This document shows positions 43,454-54,100 of a DNA stretch of 64,000 nt, in pieces. Origin of the DNA: Paenibacillus sp. XY044. Lineage in GTDB: Bacteria > Bacillota > Bacilli > Paenibacillales > Paenibacillaceae. The DNA lies in the NCBI RefSeq assembly GCF_002257645.1, contig NZ_NQMO01000001.1, positions 1,598,065-1,662,064 of the forward strand, given 5' to 3'. Position numbers and translations under genes: made by a program. Under the pieces are notes generated by a model, which had not been told where the DNA came from, ran no database searches, and saw only the letters and a program-made list of their open reading frames with translations. Each line of letters begins with the position of its first letter. The stretch's first letter is position 1.

Positions 43454-45094
43454 ATGGACGAAAAACATAAGGCTATGGAGAACGGCACTTCGGTGACCGG
43501 TTCCGGAGATGCCGTTGACCGCCGCATGGCCCCGGGTGAAGACGAAATGTCCCTCACGACCCGTCAGGGCCATCCGGTGAAAAACAACCAGAACATCCGG
43601 ACCGTGGGTACCCGCGGGCCGGCGACACTGGAAAACTATCAATTCATCGAGAAAATCACGCATTTTGACCGCGAGCGCATTCCGGAGCGTGTCGTGCATG
43701 CAAGAGGAGCGGGAGCGCACGGATACTTCGAGGCTTACGGCAAAGTCGGAGATGAGCCGGTATCCAAATATACACGGGCGAAATTGTTCCAGGAAGAGGG
43801 CAAAAAAACGCCGTTGTTCGTCCGCTTCTCCTCGGTCATCCACGGCGGTCATTCCCCGGAGACGCTGCGCGATCCGCGCGGTTTTGCCGTGAAATTTTAC
43901 ACCGAAGACGGAAATTGGGACCTGGTCGGGAACAACCTGAAAATTTTCTTTATCCGCGATGCCATCAAATTCCCCGACATGATCCATGCCTTCAAGCCGG
44001 ACCCGGTCACGAACATCCAGGACAACGAACGGTTCTTCGATTTTTGCGCCAACTCGCCGGAAACGATGCATATGGTGACGTTCGTTCAATCCCCGTGGGG
44101 CATCCCGTCCAACTACCGGCAGATGCAGGGGTCCGGGGTCAATACCTATAAATGGGTAAATGCCGAAGGTGAAGCGGTATTGGTCAAGTATCATTGGGAG
44201 CCGAAGCAGGGTATTAAGAATTTGACCCAAGCGGAGGCGGAAGCTATTCAGGCCAAAAACTTCAACCATGCGACCCAGGACTTGTACGAAGCGATCGAAC
44301 GCGGCGATTATCCGGAATGGGAGCTGTTCGTGCAAATTTTGAGCGACGATGACCATCCCGAGCTGGACTTCGACCCGCTGGATGATACCAAGCTGTGGCC
44401 GAAGGATCAGATCCCTTGGCATCCGGTCGGACGGATGGTGCTGAACAAAAATCCGCAAAATTATTTTGCCGAAGTGGAGCAGGCGGCATTTGGAACGGGC
44501 GTGCTCGTCGACGGGATGGATTTTTCCGATGATAAAATGCTTCAGGGACGGACGCTTTCTTATTCGGATACCCAACGCTACCGTGTTGGACCGAATTACC
44601 TGCAGCTCCCGATCAACGCGCCGAAAAAGCGGGTGGCCACCAATCAGCGCGACGGCCAGATGACGTATCATGTGGATACGGCGCCTGGGCAAAATCCCCA
44701 TATCAACTACGAGCCGTCTTCGCTGAACGGTTTGAAGGAAGCTTCGCAGATCGATGCGGAGTACATGCCGCATGTGGAAGGCAAACTGATGCGGGCCAGC
44801 ATTGAACGAACCAACGATTACAAACAGGCAGGGGAGACGTATCGGGCTTTTGACGATTTTGAGAAAAACGAGCTGATCAGCAATCTCGTAAACGGGCTTT
44901 CTTCCTGCAGTACGGTCATTCAGGAGAAGATGATCCATCATCTGACCCAGTGTGATGAGGAGTACGGCCGGCGCGTTGCCGAGGGGATCAAGCAGCATGG
45001 GCCGAGCAGTCACCATGGTCCGCTGGGCGCCACCCATACTCATGAGGCGGTGGATGAAGCCGAGCGGAAAGGGCACAGCACCGATTCGTATTAA
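43454..45094 (+). CDS. katA: Catalase (monofunctional, haem)
   Basis: A 546-residue haem catalase. The active-site signature with His82 ([20 protein letters not shown]), Asn in GNNLKIFF, and the haem-ligand Tyr370 in [12 protein letters not shown] are present. It removes hydrogen peroxide. The C-terminus ends in a His-rich tail ([13 protein letters not shown]), longer than in minimal catalases. AAAGGAGAT precedes the ATG. It ends in a bidirectional terminator shared with the convergent HxlR gene. The gene symbol katA is by family only. Confidence 0.93.
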   Translation: MDEKHKAMENGTSVTGSGDAVDRRMAPGEDEMSLTTRQGHPVKNNQNIRTVGTRGPATLENYQFIEKITHFDRERIPERVVHARGAGAHGYFEAYGKVGDEPVSKYTRAKLFQEEGKKTPLFVRFSSVIHGGHSPETLRDPRGFAVKFYTEDGNWDLVGNNLKIFFIRDAIKFPDMIHAFKPDPVTNIQDNERFFDFCANSPETMHMVTFVQSPWGIPSNYRQMQGSGVNTYKWVNAEGEAVLVKYHWEPKQGIKNLTQAEAEAIQAKNFNHATQDLYEAIERGDYPEWELFVQILSDDDHPELDFDPLDDTKLWPKDQIPWHPVGRMVLNKNPQNYFAEVEQAAFGTGVLVDGMDFSDDKMLQGRTLSYSDTQRYRVGPNYLQLPINAPKKRVATNQRDGQMTYHVDTAPGQNPHINYEPSSLNGLKEASQIDAEYMPHVEGKLMRASIERTNDYKQAGETYRAFDDFEKNELISNLVNGLSSCSTVIQEKMIHHLTQCDEEYGRRVAEGIKQHGPSSHHGPLGATHTHEAVDEAERKGHSTDSY

Positions 45095-45110
45095 CAGCAT
45101 CCATACATCT

Positions 45111-45147
45111 AAAAAAGCACGCAAACCTAAATGGTCTGCGTGCTTTT
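45111..45147. terminator. Bidirectional terminator after the catalase gene
   Basis: AAAAAGCACGCA pairs with TGCGTGCTTTT. The last codons of the convergent HxlR gene lie inside the hairpin. Confidence 0.85.
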
Positions 45148-45534
45148 GTCTTCCCGGAATCTTTCTTTTGCATCGTATGCTTTCCGGGCTTGTTCGATCT
45201 GAGGATAATACTCGTTCAACCAATGGTTTAGATGACGCAGGTAGGGGATCAGGCTCTCTCCCAGCGGAGTCAGGGTGTATTCCACCACAGGCGGAACCTC
45301 CGGAAGAACGCTACGCTCGATAAGTCCGTCCCGCTCCAGCTGGCGGAGCGTTTGGGTCAGCATTTTTTGGGAAATGTCCGCGATGCTTCGCTGAAGCTGA
45401 CCGTATCGTTTCGTGCCTTTCTCCAATACGAAAATGATGAGGACTGACCATTTATTCGAAACGATTTCCAATACACGCCGAGCCGTGCAGGACGTTACTG
45501 AAAATACGGGTTCCGCTGCTCTAATGTTTTCCAT
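45127..45534 (-). CDS. HxlR-family transcriptional regulator (second)
   Basis: A 135-residue HxlR protein: VTSCTARRVLEIVSNKWSVL, then the recognition region ISQKMLTQTLRQLERDG and the wing VPPVVEYTLTPLG. AGGAGG lies 6 nt before ATG 45534; an ATG one codon earlier is also open. It is divergent from the Gfo/Idh/MocA gene at 45695, which it likely controls. Cys near the HTH may sense oxidants or electrophiles. Confidence 0.88.
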   Translation of the reverse strand: MENIRAAEPVFSVTSCTARRVLEIVSNKWSVLIIFVLEKGTKRYGQLQRSIADISQKMLTQTLRQLERDGLIERSVLPEVPPVVEYTLTPLGESLIPYLRHLNHWLNEYYPQIEQARKAYDAKERFREDKSTQTI

Positions 45535-45694
45535 CATCCACCTCCTAACGCACCTTCGGGTTCGTGACGAACCGAAAAGTGCCTGCTTTCCACATTGTAC
45601 TCACTGTATTAATCTATGTCTACCACCCCGAAACCTCTCCAGAATTTGGATGGGTAACAGGGGATCCCATATCCATTTCAAGGAGGCTATCTTA

Positions 45695-46825
45695 ATGAAT
45701 AAAAATCATCAACCTATTCGTGTCGGAATCATCGGTGCCGGTTTGAACGGTGCGTGGGGAGGGCGGGCGCACATTCCAGCGCTGAAGGCGCTGCCCGAAT
45801 TTATGGTCACGGCCGTCGGTGCGTCGCGGCAGTCCAGCGCGGAAGCGAGCGCCAATCATTTCGGCATACGGCATGCCTTTTCCGATCCACTCGAGCTTGC
45901 CCTGCATCCGGAAGTCGATTTGGTTACCGTATCCGTCCGAGTTCCCGAGCATGACCGGCTGATTCGGGCGGCTCTTCAAGCCGGCAAGCATGTGTACAGC
46001 GAGTTCCCCCTTGGCCGCACGACCGCGGAATCGGCAAGATTGCTGCAGGCGGCCCAGGAACAAGGAGTGCGCCACTTCGTCGGGCTCCAGTCGCGGGCCA
46101 ATCCCGTCGTTCGTTATGTCCGGGAGCTTCTGGCCGAAGGTTATGTCGGGGACGTGCTTGCCGTTCACGTCAATTATGCTGTGCCGGTGTATCCGATCCG
46201 TTCCAAGCAGATCGACCAGAGTCACGTTTATATGCTGGATGATGCGAACGGCGCCAATCAGCTGACGATCGCCGGCGGACATCTCCTGGATGGGATTATG
46301 TATCTCTTGGGTCCGTTCTCCGAAATTTCGGCCATATTGAAGACGCAAGCGCAGCAGGTGCTTGTGGAAGAAACGGGCGAAATGATCCACGCATCGGCAC
46401 CAGACCATGTCGTCGTCAGCGGCAAGCTGCCCGGAGATGCAGTCTTCAGCAGCCAAATCCGCAACGCACACGCGGGAAACTTCTTGATCGAAATCAACGG
46501 TACGAAGGGGGATCTACAGATCCGTTCACGGCAAAACTTTATGTTCCAAATCGACGACCTGACCGTGCTTGGTACACAGGGGGACGGGGAGCTGAAGGAA
46601 CTGCCGCTGCCCGACTATATCCTCCAGCCTCCGGTCGGGCTGATCGGAACCGCTGCTTACAATGTGGCGGGCATTTACCAGCAGATCCACCGGGATCTGG
46701 CGAATCACACGCATGAAGCTCCGGATTTTCAAACCGCGCTTGCGATTCACGAGCTGTTGGATCAGGTACGGAAGGCAGGGGAGACGGGAACCGTATTGAC
46801 GATGAAGAAGACCGAAACCGTTTAA
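45695..46825 (+). CDS. Gfo/Idh/MocA-family oxidoreductase (third)
   Basis: A 376-residue dehydrogenase-like protein with the Rossmann motif VGIIGAGLNGAWGGRAHI. In place of VEKP it has SEFPLGRT, a Gal80-like variation. AAGGAGG precedes the ATG at 45695. It is divergent from an HxlR gene and not part of the sulfatase locus. The altered EKP motif, whose Lys normally sits in the active site, raises the chance that it is a non-standard enzyme. Confidence 0.85.
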   Translation: MNKNHQPIRVGIIGAGLNGAWGGRAHIPALKALPEFMVTAVGASRQSSAEASANHFGIRHAFSDPLELALHPEVDLVTVSVRVPEHDRLIRAALQAGKHVYSEFPLGRTTAESARLLQAAQEQGVRHFVGLQSRANPVVRYVRELLAEGYVGDVLAVHVNYAVPVYPIRSKQIDQSHVYMLDDANGANQLTIAGGHLLDGIMYLLGPFSEISAILKTQAQQVLVEETGEMIHASAPDHVVVSGKLPGDAVFSSQIRNAHAGNFLIEINGTKGDLQIRSRQNFMFQIDDLTVLGTQGDGELKELPLPDYILQPPVGLIGTAAYNVAGIYQQIHRDLANHTHEAPDFQTALAIHELLDQVRKAGETGTVLTMKKTETV

Positions 46826-46835
46826 GGTTTCGGTC
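46810..46835 (+). terminator. Stem-loop over the stop codon of the third Gfo/Idh/MocA gene
   Basis: GACCGAAACC and GGTTTCGGTC form a perfect 10-bp stem around a 6-nt loop that contains the TAA stop codon. No T-run follows, so termination is doubtful. Confidence 0.45.
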
Positions 46836-46930
46836 AGTGGAAGCGGAAGAACGGGGAAAGGCGGTAAACCGTCGCCAATTTCTCTCAGACGGCCGGTTTG
46901 TACATGCATTGGAGTCTTTTTGTTTGAGTT

Positions 46931-47536
46931 TCAGACCAGAGTGCTTTCCAACGGGCTTTGGACGATCTCGATCCCGAAATCGATCAGCTGCTCTGCGCCC
47001 ATCAGGGTCAACAGCACCTTAGCCCTTTTTTTATGCTTGTCAATTTTTTTAATCAGCTTCTCCATTCCTTTTAATGGTCCAGCCTGCACCACAACGTTCG
47101 ATTCCTCAAAATAAACTTTGGAATACTCGATCACCTCGCATTCGTTGATAAGGTTCAGTACTACCAACATTTCATCGCAGGGGATTTCTTTGAAAAATTG
47201 GGACTCGTCGACCAGATAATGTGGTACTTGATCTTGATTCAAACCATGCGAATAAAGCCTGATGCATTTATCTTTTTCATTTCGGTAATTCAGCGTTTGA
47301 TATATGTAGGGATTTTCTTTCAATTGATAATAAATGGAGTAATTCATGTCGGCCTGAATGAACACATAACCCGGAAACAGCGTTTTAACGGTATGAACGA
47401 TTTCGCTGCGTCTTTTTTCCGGGACCTTTCTTTTAGGAATGAGGCTGTACAGCAGGTCTCGTTCGAACTTGCGATCCAGCCATTTTTTGATGTTGGATTC
47501 ATATCCTGTTTTGACAAACAGCGCATACCATGACAT
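46931..47536 (-). CDS. loaP: Transcription antiterminator LoaP (NusG paralogue)
   Basis: A 201-residue specialised NusG protein. It has an N-terminal NGN domain (MSWYALFVKTGYE, then LFPGYVFIQADMN) and a C-terminal KOW domain (NVVVQAGPLKGMEKLI). LoaP binds RNA polymerase and reads through terminators in long biosynthetic operons after recognising an RNA hairpin in their leader. It is encoded divergently from a trans-AT PKS operon whose leader has a structured hairpin and a terminator (47711-47836). The gene is visibly more AT-rich than the PKS genes. AAAGGAGG precedes the ATG. Confidence 0.92.
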   Translation of the reverse strand: MSWYALFVKTGYESNIKKWLDRKFERDLLYSLIPKRKVPEKRRSEIVHTVKTLFPGYVFIQADMNYSIYYQLKENPYIYQTLNYRNEKDKCIRLYSHGLNQDQVPHYLVDESQFFKEIPCDEMLVVLNLINECEVIEYSKVYFEESNVVVQAGPLKGMEKLIKKIDKHKKRAKVLLTLMGAEQLIDFGIEIVQSPLESTLV

Positions 47537-47566
47537 GTTGAAATCCTCCTTTACAAGTTCATGAAA

Positions 47567-47641
47567 ATCATAGCAAAAACCGATTAAATTAATTGTCGAA
47601 ATATGAGAATAAAGTCATAAAATATATCATCATAGCAAAAA
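47567..47641. repeat. Duplicated 13-nt element in the loaP upstream region
   Basis: ATCATAGCAAAAA occurs exactly at 47567-47579 and 47629-47641. Read on the minus strand each copy contains TTGCTATGAT, so TATGAT could act as a -10 for loaP. The two copies may be tandem promoters or regulator sites. Confidence 0.5.
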
Positions 47642-47650
47642 AAATAATAG

Positions 47651-47682
47651 TTTACAGAAACTACAAAATATACTATTATAAT
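47651..47682 (+). promoter_or_regulatory. Candidate promoter of the PKS operon
   Basis: A perfect TATAAT (47677-47682) lies upstream of the leader. TTTACA (47651-47656) is the best -35, but the 20-bp spacer is long, so an activator may be needed. Confidence 0.5.
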
Positions 47683-47710
47683 TGGTAATTAATGACTTGT
47701 TTACATAAAC

Positions 47711-47755
47711 TTATGTTCCGCTTAATCGGCGTTGCGGCGCGTTAAGAAGGCATAA
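47711..47755 (+). ncRNA. Structured leader hairpin, candidate LoaP recognition element
   Basis: TTATG (47711-47715) pairs with CATAA (47751-47755), CC with GG, and CTTAA (47721-47725) with TTAAG (47742-47746). A GC-rich apical part tops this long interrupted stem-loop. It would start about 20 nt into the transcript. LoaP is known to act through a leader RNA hairpin, and the loaP gene is next door. The exact LoaP consensus was not checked. Confidence 0.6.
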
Positions 47756-47789
47756 GGGCCATATACACATCACTACGTTAAAGTGTTGG

Positions 47790-47836
47790 ATGCTTGCGGA
47801 TTCCTTTATTTTCAGAGGGTTCCCGCAGGCATTTTT
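47790..47836 (+). terminator. Leader terminator upstream of the PKS operon
   Basis: ATGCTTGCGG (47790-47799) pairs with CCGCAGGCAT (47823-47832) with one wobble, followed by five T residues. It sits between the promoter and the first gene at 47884, so RNA polymerase must read through it. This is what LoaP antitermination would regulate. Confidence 0.8.
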
Positions 47837-47883
47837 GCGTTTTCCGGCAGAAGACCAGGGAGTGAAAGACAGGAGGAACGTTC

Positions 47884-48645
47884 ATGGAGAATGCAGAGAT
47901 GGATCAAAGCCGGGAGGTGCGGTTGAAACACCTGTTCAACAACAGGGACGGTCCTGAACAAGCCGCCCTGTATATGGTGCAAATGCGGGAGAACCTGCAC
48001 CGCGAGCATGCTGCAGCTTTTCTTCATCCGGGTGAATGGGAATTTTTCGGCACGCTGAAGTTCGAACGAAGGATTCACAGCTATTTGGCTGGACGATACG
48101 CCGCGAAGAATGCCGTCTCGCTGCTTACGGGTGAACGCGATCTGCGTTCGATCCGGATCGAGCGGGGATGTTTCAATCAACCGGTGGTGATCGGATGGGC
48201 AAACGTCCAGGTCAGCATCACGCATGCCGGCAATGCCGCCGGCGCCGTTGCGTTTCATGAGGCTGTGCCGATGGGGATCGACATCGAAAGGGTATCCCTC
48301 TCGGCCATGGAGGTTCTGATGAACCAGGCTTCTCCCAGGGAGTTGGAGCTGATGCAGCCCATTCCACATTCCCTGGAACGTGTGCTGACGCTTTCATGGT
48401 CCGTTAAGGAAGCATTGTCCAAAGTGCTGAAAACGGGGCTGACGGTTCCAACCAAGCTGCTTGAGCTCAATCGGCTGGAAGCTTGTGACGGATATGTCAT
48501 CTCCGGCTTTGCCAATTTCATGCAGTATGAAGCGGTTTCGACGTTTATGGGAAGCGATGTCTGTTCGATCGTTTATCCCAAAAGGCGGCCGCCCGACTTA
48601 GGTGTACTGCGGCATGCAGTGCAGCAGGCGTTTCAATATTCGTAG
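47884..48645 (+). CDS. Sfp-type 4'-phosphopantetheinyl transferase
   Basis: A 253-residue PPTase with the family motifs VSITHAG, GIDIERV (Mg2+ ligands) and WSVKEALSKVL. It attaches the phosphopantetheine arm of CoA to the active-site Ser of the PKS carrier domains. AGGAGG precedes the ATG. It is the first gene of the PKS operon. Its SYLAGRYAAKNAV segment places it closer to stand-alone Sfp/EntD-like enzymes of trans-AT clusters than to AcpS. Confidence 0.92.
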   Translation: MENAEMDQSREVRLKHLFNNRDGPEQAALYMVQMRENLHREHAAAFLHPGEWEFFGTLKFERRIHSYLAGRYAAKNAVSLLTGERDLRSIRIERGCFNQPVVIGWANVQVSITHAGNAAGAVAFHEAVPMGIDIERVSLSAMEVLMNQASPRELELMQPIPHSLERVLTLSWSVKEALSKVLKTGLTVPTKLLELNRLEACDGYVISGFANFMQYEAVSTFMGSDVCSIVYPKRRPPDLGVLRHAVQQAFQYS

Positions 48646-48663
48646 AGAGGATGTGGAGAGCTT

Positions 48664-51063
48664 ATGTTAGCTTACGTGTTTCCGGGACAAGGAGCCCAGA
48701 AGAAAGGAATGGGGGGTGCCCTTTTTGACGAATTTCCGGAAATCGTTGCCGAAGCCGATCAGGTGCTGGGGTATTCCATTCGGGAATTATGCCTGGAAGA
48801 CCCCGATTCCAAGCTGAACCAAACTGAGTATACCCAGCCCGCACTGTATACGGTCAACGCCCTGCATTATTACAAAAAAATAAAAGATACCGGCAGAAGG
48901 CCCGATTACGTCGCCGGACACAGTTTGGGAGAATACAATGCGCTACTTGCAGCCGGTGCCTTTGAATTTGCCGCCGGACTTCGGCTGGTGCAAATGCGAG
49001 GTGCGTTAATGAGCCGTGCCGCAGGCGGAGGAATGGCCGCCGTTATCGGGTTGAGCGAGGAGCAAATCCGTGAAGCTCTGCGGGCGAATCAACTGGAGAA
49101 AATTGATGTTGCAAACCTCAATAGCCCGAAGCAAATCGTCATTTCCGGCTCGAAAGCGGACGTAGAGCATGCCAGGCCATTGTTTGAGGGCATGAAGGAT
49201 GTCATGATGTTCGTCCCGCTGCGGACGAGCGGCGCATTCCATTCGCGGTATATGCAGGAGTCCTCGAAGGAATTCGAGGCTTTTTTGCGCAGCTATTCAT
49301 TCGGAGGCCTGGCCATACCGGTCATTTCAAACGTATACGCCAGACCCTACAGGGACGCGGATATCCGTGCCAATCTCGTCAAGCAAATCACGCATTCCGT
49401 AAAGTGGACCGAGAGCATCAGGTATTTGTGGGGACGAGGGGTTGAACAATTTGAGGAGATGGGACCGGGCAGGGTCTTGACCGATCTGATCGCCCGGATC
49501 CGGACGGAAGCTGAGCCACTCATCGTGGATGACAATGAACCTCTGAATGGCAATAAATCCTTGGATGATACAAGCGCTATTGTTTCTTTTCCCACCGTAC
49601 CCGCCATAGAGTCACCACAGGATCATACCATGGATCAAGTGACCGACCGTTTGGCCGGCATTTCGGCCGTCTCCTTGGGGAGCAGTCAGTTCAAAAAGGA
49701 TTACGGGTTGAAATACGCATATTGTACGGGAGCCATGTACCGCGGGATCGCTTCCAAAGAGATGGTCGTCCGCATGGGTAAAGCAGGCATGATGGGTTTT
49801 TTTGGAGCCGGCGGGTTGAAAATGCCCCAAATCGAGGAAGCCATCCACTATATCAAGGAACGTCTGGATCCGGACCAGGCCGCGTATGGACTTAACCTTG
49901 TCCACAATCCTTCGGAGCCTTGGGTTGAAGAACAGACCGTCGATTTGTTCCTGAAGCACGGTATTACCGTCGTTGAAGCCGCTGCGTTCATGAGCATTAC
50001 ACCGGCACTCGTGAAATACCGGGCAAAGGGACTCAAGAAGAACGCGGAAGGACAGGTGACGGCCTCCCATAAAATGATCGCTAAAGTGTCGCGGCCGGAG
50101 GTGGCCGAGCTTTTTTTGAGTCCGGCACCGGAGCGGATTGTCGGCAAGCTGCTGGAAGAGCGGAAAATTTCTCCGCAGGAGGCGGAGATGCTCCGGATAA
50201 TTCCAGTGGCGGACGATATTTGCGCCGAAGCGGATTCCGGCGGGCATACCGACGGGGCGGTCGCGTACGCGCTGATGCCGGCCATGATCAAGCTGCGGGA
50301 CGAAATGATGGACAAGTTCGGCTACCGGAAGCAGGTCCGAATCGGGGCAGCCGGCGGCATCGGAACGCCTGAGGCGGCGGCAGCGGCTTTTATGCTGGGC
50401 GCGGACTTTATCGTCACGGGTTCGATCAATCAATGTACGGTAGAAGCCGGTACAAGCGACGCCGTCAAAGACCTGCTGCAGCAGGCCAATGTCCAGGACA
50501 CGGAATATGCGCCCGCAGGGGACATGTTTGAAATGGGGGCCAGGGTGCAGGTGCTGAAGAAAGGCCTCTTTTTTCCCGCACGCGCCAATAAACTGTATGA
50601 CCTGTACCGGCAATTCAACTCGATTGATGAAATCGACGGCAAAACCAAGGCTCAAATTCAGGACAAGTATTTTAAGCAGTCCTTTGAGAGCATCTATGAA
50701 AAGCTGTGCGCGTCCTATCCACAGGTGGTGGAAAAGGCCCGGCAAAATCCCAAATTCAAGATGGCGCTTATTTTCCGCTGGTACTTCTCCTACACCACCC
50801 GCTTGGCGATCCAAGGCGACGAAGAGAATCGGGTGGACTACCAGATCCACTGCGGCCCGGCGCTCGGCGCTTTCAACCAGTGGGTCAAGGGAACGGCACT
50901 GGAGCGCTGGCAGAACAGGCATGTGGACCAAATCGCGGAGAAGCTGATGCTGGAGACGGCAGAGCTGCTGAACCGGAGATTGGCGCTGTTTGCCCGGACT
51001 CCTGCTGCAAACGAAGCTCAACCCTCAGGATTGGACCATGTACCCGCTGGAGCGGGACGATAG
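48664..51063 (+). CDS. Trans-acting acyltransferase / enoylreductase (PksE-like AT-ER)
   Basis: A 799-residue didomain enzyme. Residues 1-290 are a FabD-type malonyl-CoA:ACP acyltransferase ([10 protein letters not shown], nucleophile Ser87 in GHSLGEY, His193 in GAFHSR). Residues about 330-760 are a PfaD/nitronate-monooxygenase-type FMN enoylreductase ([27 protein letters not shown]). The AT supplies malonyl units to AT-less PKS modules in trans, and the ER reduces selected double bonds in trans. The domain order and length match PksE-type proteins. It defines this cluster as trans-AT. GAGAGGATGTGGAG precedes the start, 18 nt after the PPTase gene. Confidence 0.95.
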   Translation: MLAYVFPGQGAQKKGMGGALFDEFPEIVAEADQVLGYSIRELCLEDPDSKLNQTEYTQPALYTVNALHYYKKIKDTGRRPDYVAGHSLGEYNALLAAGAFEFAAGLRLVQMRGALMSRAAGGGMAAVIGLSEEQIREALRANQLEKIDVANLNSPKQIVISGSKADVEHARPLFEGMKDVMMFVPLRTSGAFHSRYMQESSKEFEAFLRSYSFGGLAIPVISNVYARPYRDADIRANLVKQITHSVKWTESIRYLWGRGVEQFEEMGPGRVLTDLIARIRTEAEPLIVDDNEPLNGNKSLDDTSAIVSFPTVPAIESPQDHTMDQVTDRLAGISAVSLGSSQFKKDYGLKYAYCTGAMYRGIASKEMVVRMGKAGMMGFFGAGGLKMPQIEEAIHYIKERLDPDQAAYGLNLVHNPSEPWVEEQTVDLFLKHGITVVEAAAFMSITPALVKYRAKGLKKNAEGQVTASHKMIAKVSRPEVAELFLSPAPERIVGKLLEERKISPQEAEMLRIIPVADDICAEADSGGHTDGAVAYALMPAMIKLRDEMMDKFGYRKQVRIGAAGGIGTPEAAAAAFMLGADFIVTGSINQCTVEAGTSDAVKDLLQQANVQDTEYAPAGDMFEMGARVQVLKKGLFFPARANKLYDLYRQFNSIDEIDGKTKAQIQDKYFKQSFESIYEKLCASYPQVVEKARQNPKFKMALIFRWYFSYTTRLAIQGDEENRVDYQIHCGPALGAFNQWVKGTALERWQNRHVDQIAEKLMLETAELLNRRLALFARTPAANEAQPSGLDHVPAGAGR

Positions 51064-51170
51064 TGTAAGAAGATTTGGGAAGGCTGCACGGAATTCAACC
51101 TGAAATCATCGTAAGGCGGTAGTAACAAGGAAGAAGTTCAATCACAAGATCGAGCGAGGTGTACCTTGAC

Positions 51171-54100
51171 ATGGATAAAGATATCGCCATTATCGGCATG
51201 GCATGCCGTTTTCCGGGCGCGCAAAACTACGATGAATTTTGGGACAATTTGAAGGAAGGGCGTTCCAGCATCCAGGAAATTCCGAAGGAACGCTGGGATT
51301 GGCGGGAATATTGGGGCGACCCCCAGTCCGGAAAAAACAAAAGCAACAGCAAGTGGGGCGGGTTTATTCGTGATGCAGATGCCTTTGACCCAGCTTTTTT
51401 CGGCCTTTCCGCCCGCGAGGTCGAAGTCACGGATCCCCAGCAGCGAATCATGCTTGAGTTGTCGTGGGCGTGCCTGGAGGATGCCGGGGTGCGGCCGTCG
51501 GAGATTTCCGGCGAAAAAATCGGCGTTTACATGGGCGTCTTCAACTTCGATTACAAAGGGCTGCAGGAGAGCTCCAACCAAACGATTGAAACCTATCATT
51601 CGATCGGAACAGCCTCGGCGGTCATCGCCAACAGGATCTCTCATTATTTCAATCTGAAAGGTCCCAGCTTTCCGATCGACACCGCTTGTTCCAGCTCCTT
51701 CAACGCCATTCATGCCGCAGCGCAGTCGCTCCAGCTGGGCGAATGCCGTATGGCGCTTGCGGGCGGCGTCAGCCTGATCCTGACTCCGTCGCGCCATATT
51801 TCTTTCTCCAAGGCAGGCATGCTGTCTCCAACCGGTTCGTGCAAAACGTTCGATGACAGCGCAGACGGCTACGTACGCAGCGAAGGAGCTGGCGTCGTCC
51901 TGCTGAAACCGCTGAACCTGGCGGTCGCGGATGGCGATCCGATTTATGGCGTCCTGAAAGGAAGCGCTGTGAACCATAGCGGCAAAACCCACACGCTGAC
52001 TTATCCGAATCCGGACGCACAGGCGGAAGTCATCGCTGAAGCCCACCGAAAAGCAGGAATTCCCGTTGAGAGCATCAGCTATATTGAAGCCCATGGTACG
52101 GGTACGCCGAAGGGGGATCCAATGGAATTCCGCGGACTGGTCCAAGCTTTTGAGAAGCTGCGGCCTGACCAGGATCCCGCAATTGAGACCCCGGGGAACT
52201 ACTGCGGCCTTGGCTCCGTAAAAGCAAACATCGGACACTTGGAATCGGCTGCAGGCATCGCGGGTGTGATCAAAGTGCTGATGTCCATGAAGCATAAACA
52301 GCTCCCCGGACTGCACAATTTCAAAAAGCTCAATCACCGCATTTCGCTGGAGGGCACCCCTTTTTATATCGTAGATGGGCTTCGGCCCTGGGAGGCTCTA
52401 ACCAGTGATACAGGCGAAGCTTATCCGAGGAGGGCAGGGATCAGCTCTTTCGGTTTCGGTGGAACCAACTCACATGTGGTGCTGGAGGAAGCTCCGCCCA
52501 AGAAGAGGTCGGTCAGCAGAAAACTGCCGTACTGCATGGTCTGTCTGTCGGGAAAAACCGAGGAAGCCCTGGACCGGAGACTCCGGGATCTTCTGCAGTG
52601 GCTGGAACGCCAGGATGAGGGATATACGCTAACCGACATCAGTGCCACACTCCTGCTTCAGCGGGAGCATTTTGGCAATCGGGGCACCTTTGTCGTTAGG
52701 GATATCCGTGAACTGCGGGAAAAAATCACCCAAGTGTTGGCCGGGAATGAAGCCGAAGGCTGGTTGACGGCAAAAGTACCCTCAAACAGACGCGAGGATA
52801 CGCTGGCGCTCGAAACGCGGGGTGACGCATTAATAAGGGATCTCCGGGCTTTGAAAAAGAGCGATGCCGAGGAATATGAACGGAAGCTGCTGGAGATCGC
52901 TGATTTATATGTCCATGGTTACGAAGCGGACTGGAAGTCGATCTTTCCCGCTTCCGGATGGAAGCATGCCCATCTTCCAACGTATCCTTTCGCAAGAGAA
53001 CGGTATTGGCTTCCCGAAGAGAACGAAGCGGCCGCTGGCGGAATGACTGCGGATGAGGGCATTCAGGTCCAAGCCATTCATCCGCTGCTTCATACCAATA
53101 CTTCGGATTTAAGGGAGCAGCGCTACAGTGCCGCCTTTACCGGGCAGGAATTTTTCCTCGCGGATCACCTAGTGAACGGGGAACGGATTCTTCCCGGGGT
53201 AGCCTACTTGGAAATGGCGCGAGCGGCCGTGATCTGTGCTTCCGGAAGGGAACGTAATCACGAGGCGGCCGTATCGCTTCGGAACCTGGTTTGGTCCGTG
53301 CCGGTCAAAGCCGGTGCAGATCCGGTGCAGATTCATATTGGGCTTCATCCGGAAGGACATGATCAGGTGGCGTTCGAAATCTACAGCGAAAACGAAACGG
53401 ACGCCGATGAAATTACGGTACATAGCCAAGGTACGGCTTATTTTGTTCAACCAGGTCCAGTGCCGTCCGCTCCCGTTCGGGAGCTCGCGGAACAAGCGCA
53501 GCCTTCCCGTTTCACCGCGGAACGCTGCTACGCTTACCTCCGCTCCGTAGGACTCGATTACGGACCCGCTCTTCGCGGCATTAATGCGGTGTACCCCGGT
53601 AAGGAGGATACGGAGCTGCTCGCGAAGCTGTCCCTCCCGCAGTCCCTTCGGGAAGGGAACAGTTCGTGGGTCCTGCATCCGGCCATGTTGGATTCCGCGC
53701 TGCAGGGGGGCGTTCTTCTCCTGAACGGATTTCTTCAGTCCCAAAAGGAAGAACCGCTAACTCCAGGCCAAATGTGGCTTCCTTTTGCCTTGGATGAGCT
53801 GTTGGTTTTGCAGCCGAGCCAGGATGATATGTGGGCCCGGATTCGGTACAGCAAGGACCATTACCCGCTTCATCAGGTGCATAAGGTTGATCTGGAGTGG
53901 ATGGATGACGAGGGCAACGTCTGTGTAAGCATGAAAGGATTATCCTGGAGACAGTTAACCCGGCAGCAGGCAGCAACGTCTAAAGTAACGAACGAAACGT
54001 TCCCCGATTCCGGACTGATTCTCTTGGAACCGTATTGGAAAGAGGAGTCTGCTCCACGGCGAACCATGACAAACAGCTATCGGGAGCACCTGATCGTCCT

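Noticed and set aside
43394..45223. 609-codon open frame on the minus strand
   Set aside because: It lies antisense to an unmistakable catalase gene and has no family motif. Long antisense frames are common opposite GC-rich genes.
49612..51021. 469-codon open frame on the minus strand
   Set aside because: It is antisense to the ER domain of the AT-ER gene and shows no recognisable domain.
48664..51063. Two separate genes for FabD and nitronate monooxygenase
   Set aside because: The frame is continuous with no stop or ribosome binding site between domains, and AT-ER fusions are well known in trans-AT clusters.
51138..52337. 399-codon open frame on the minus strand
   Set aside because: It is antisense to the first KS domain, with no motif or ribosome binding site.
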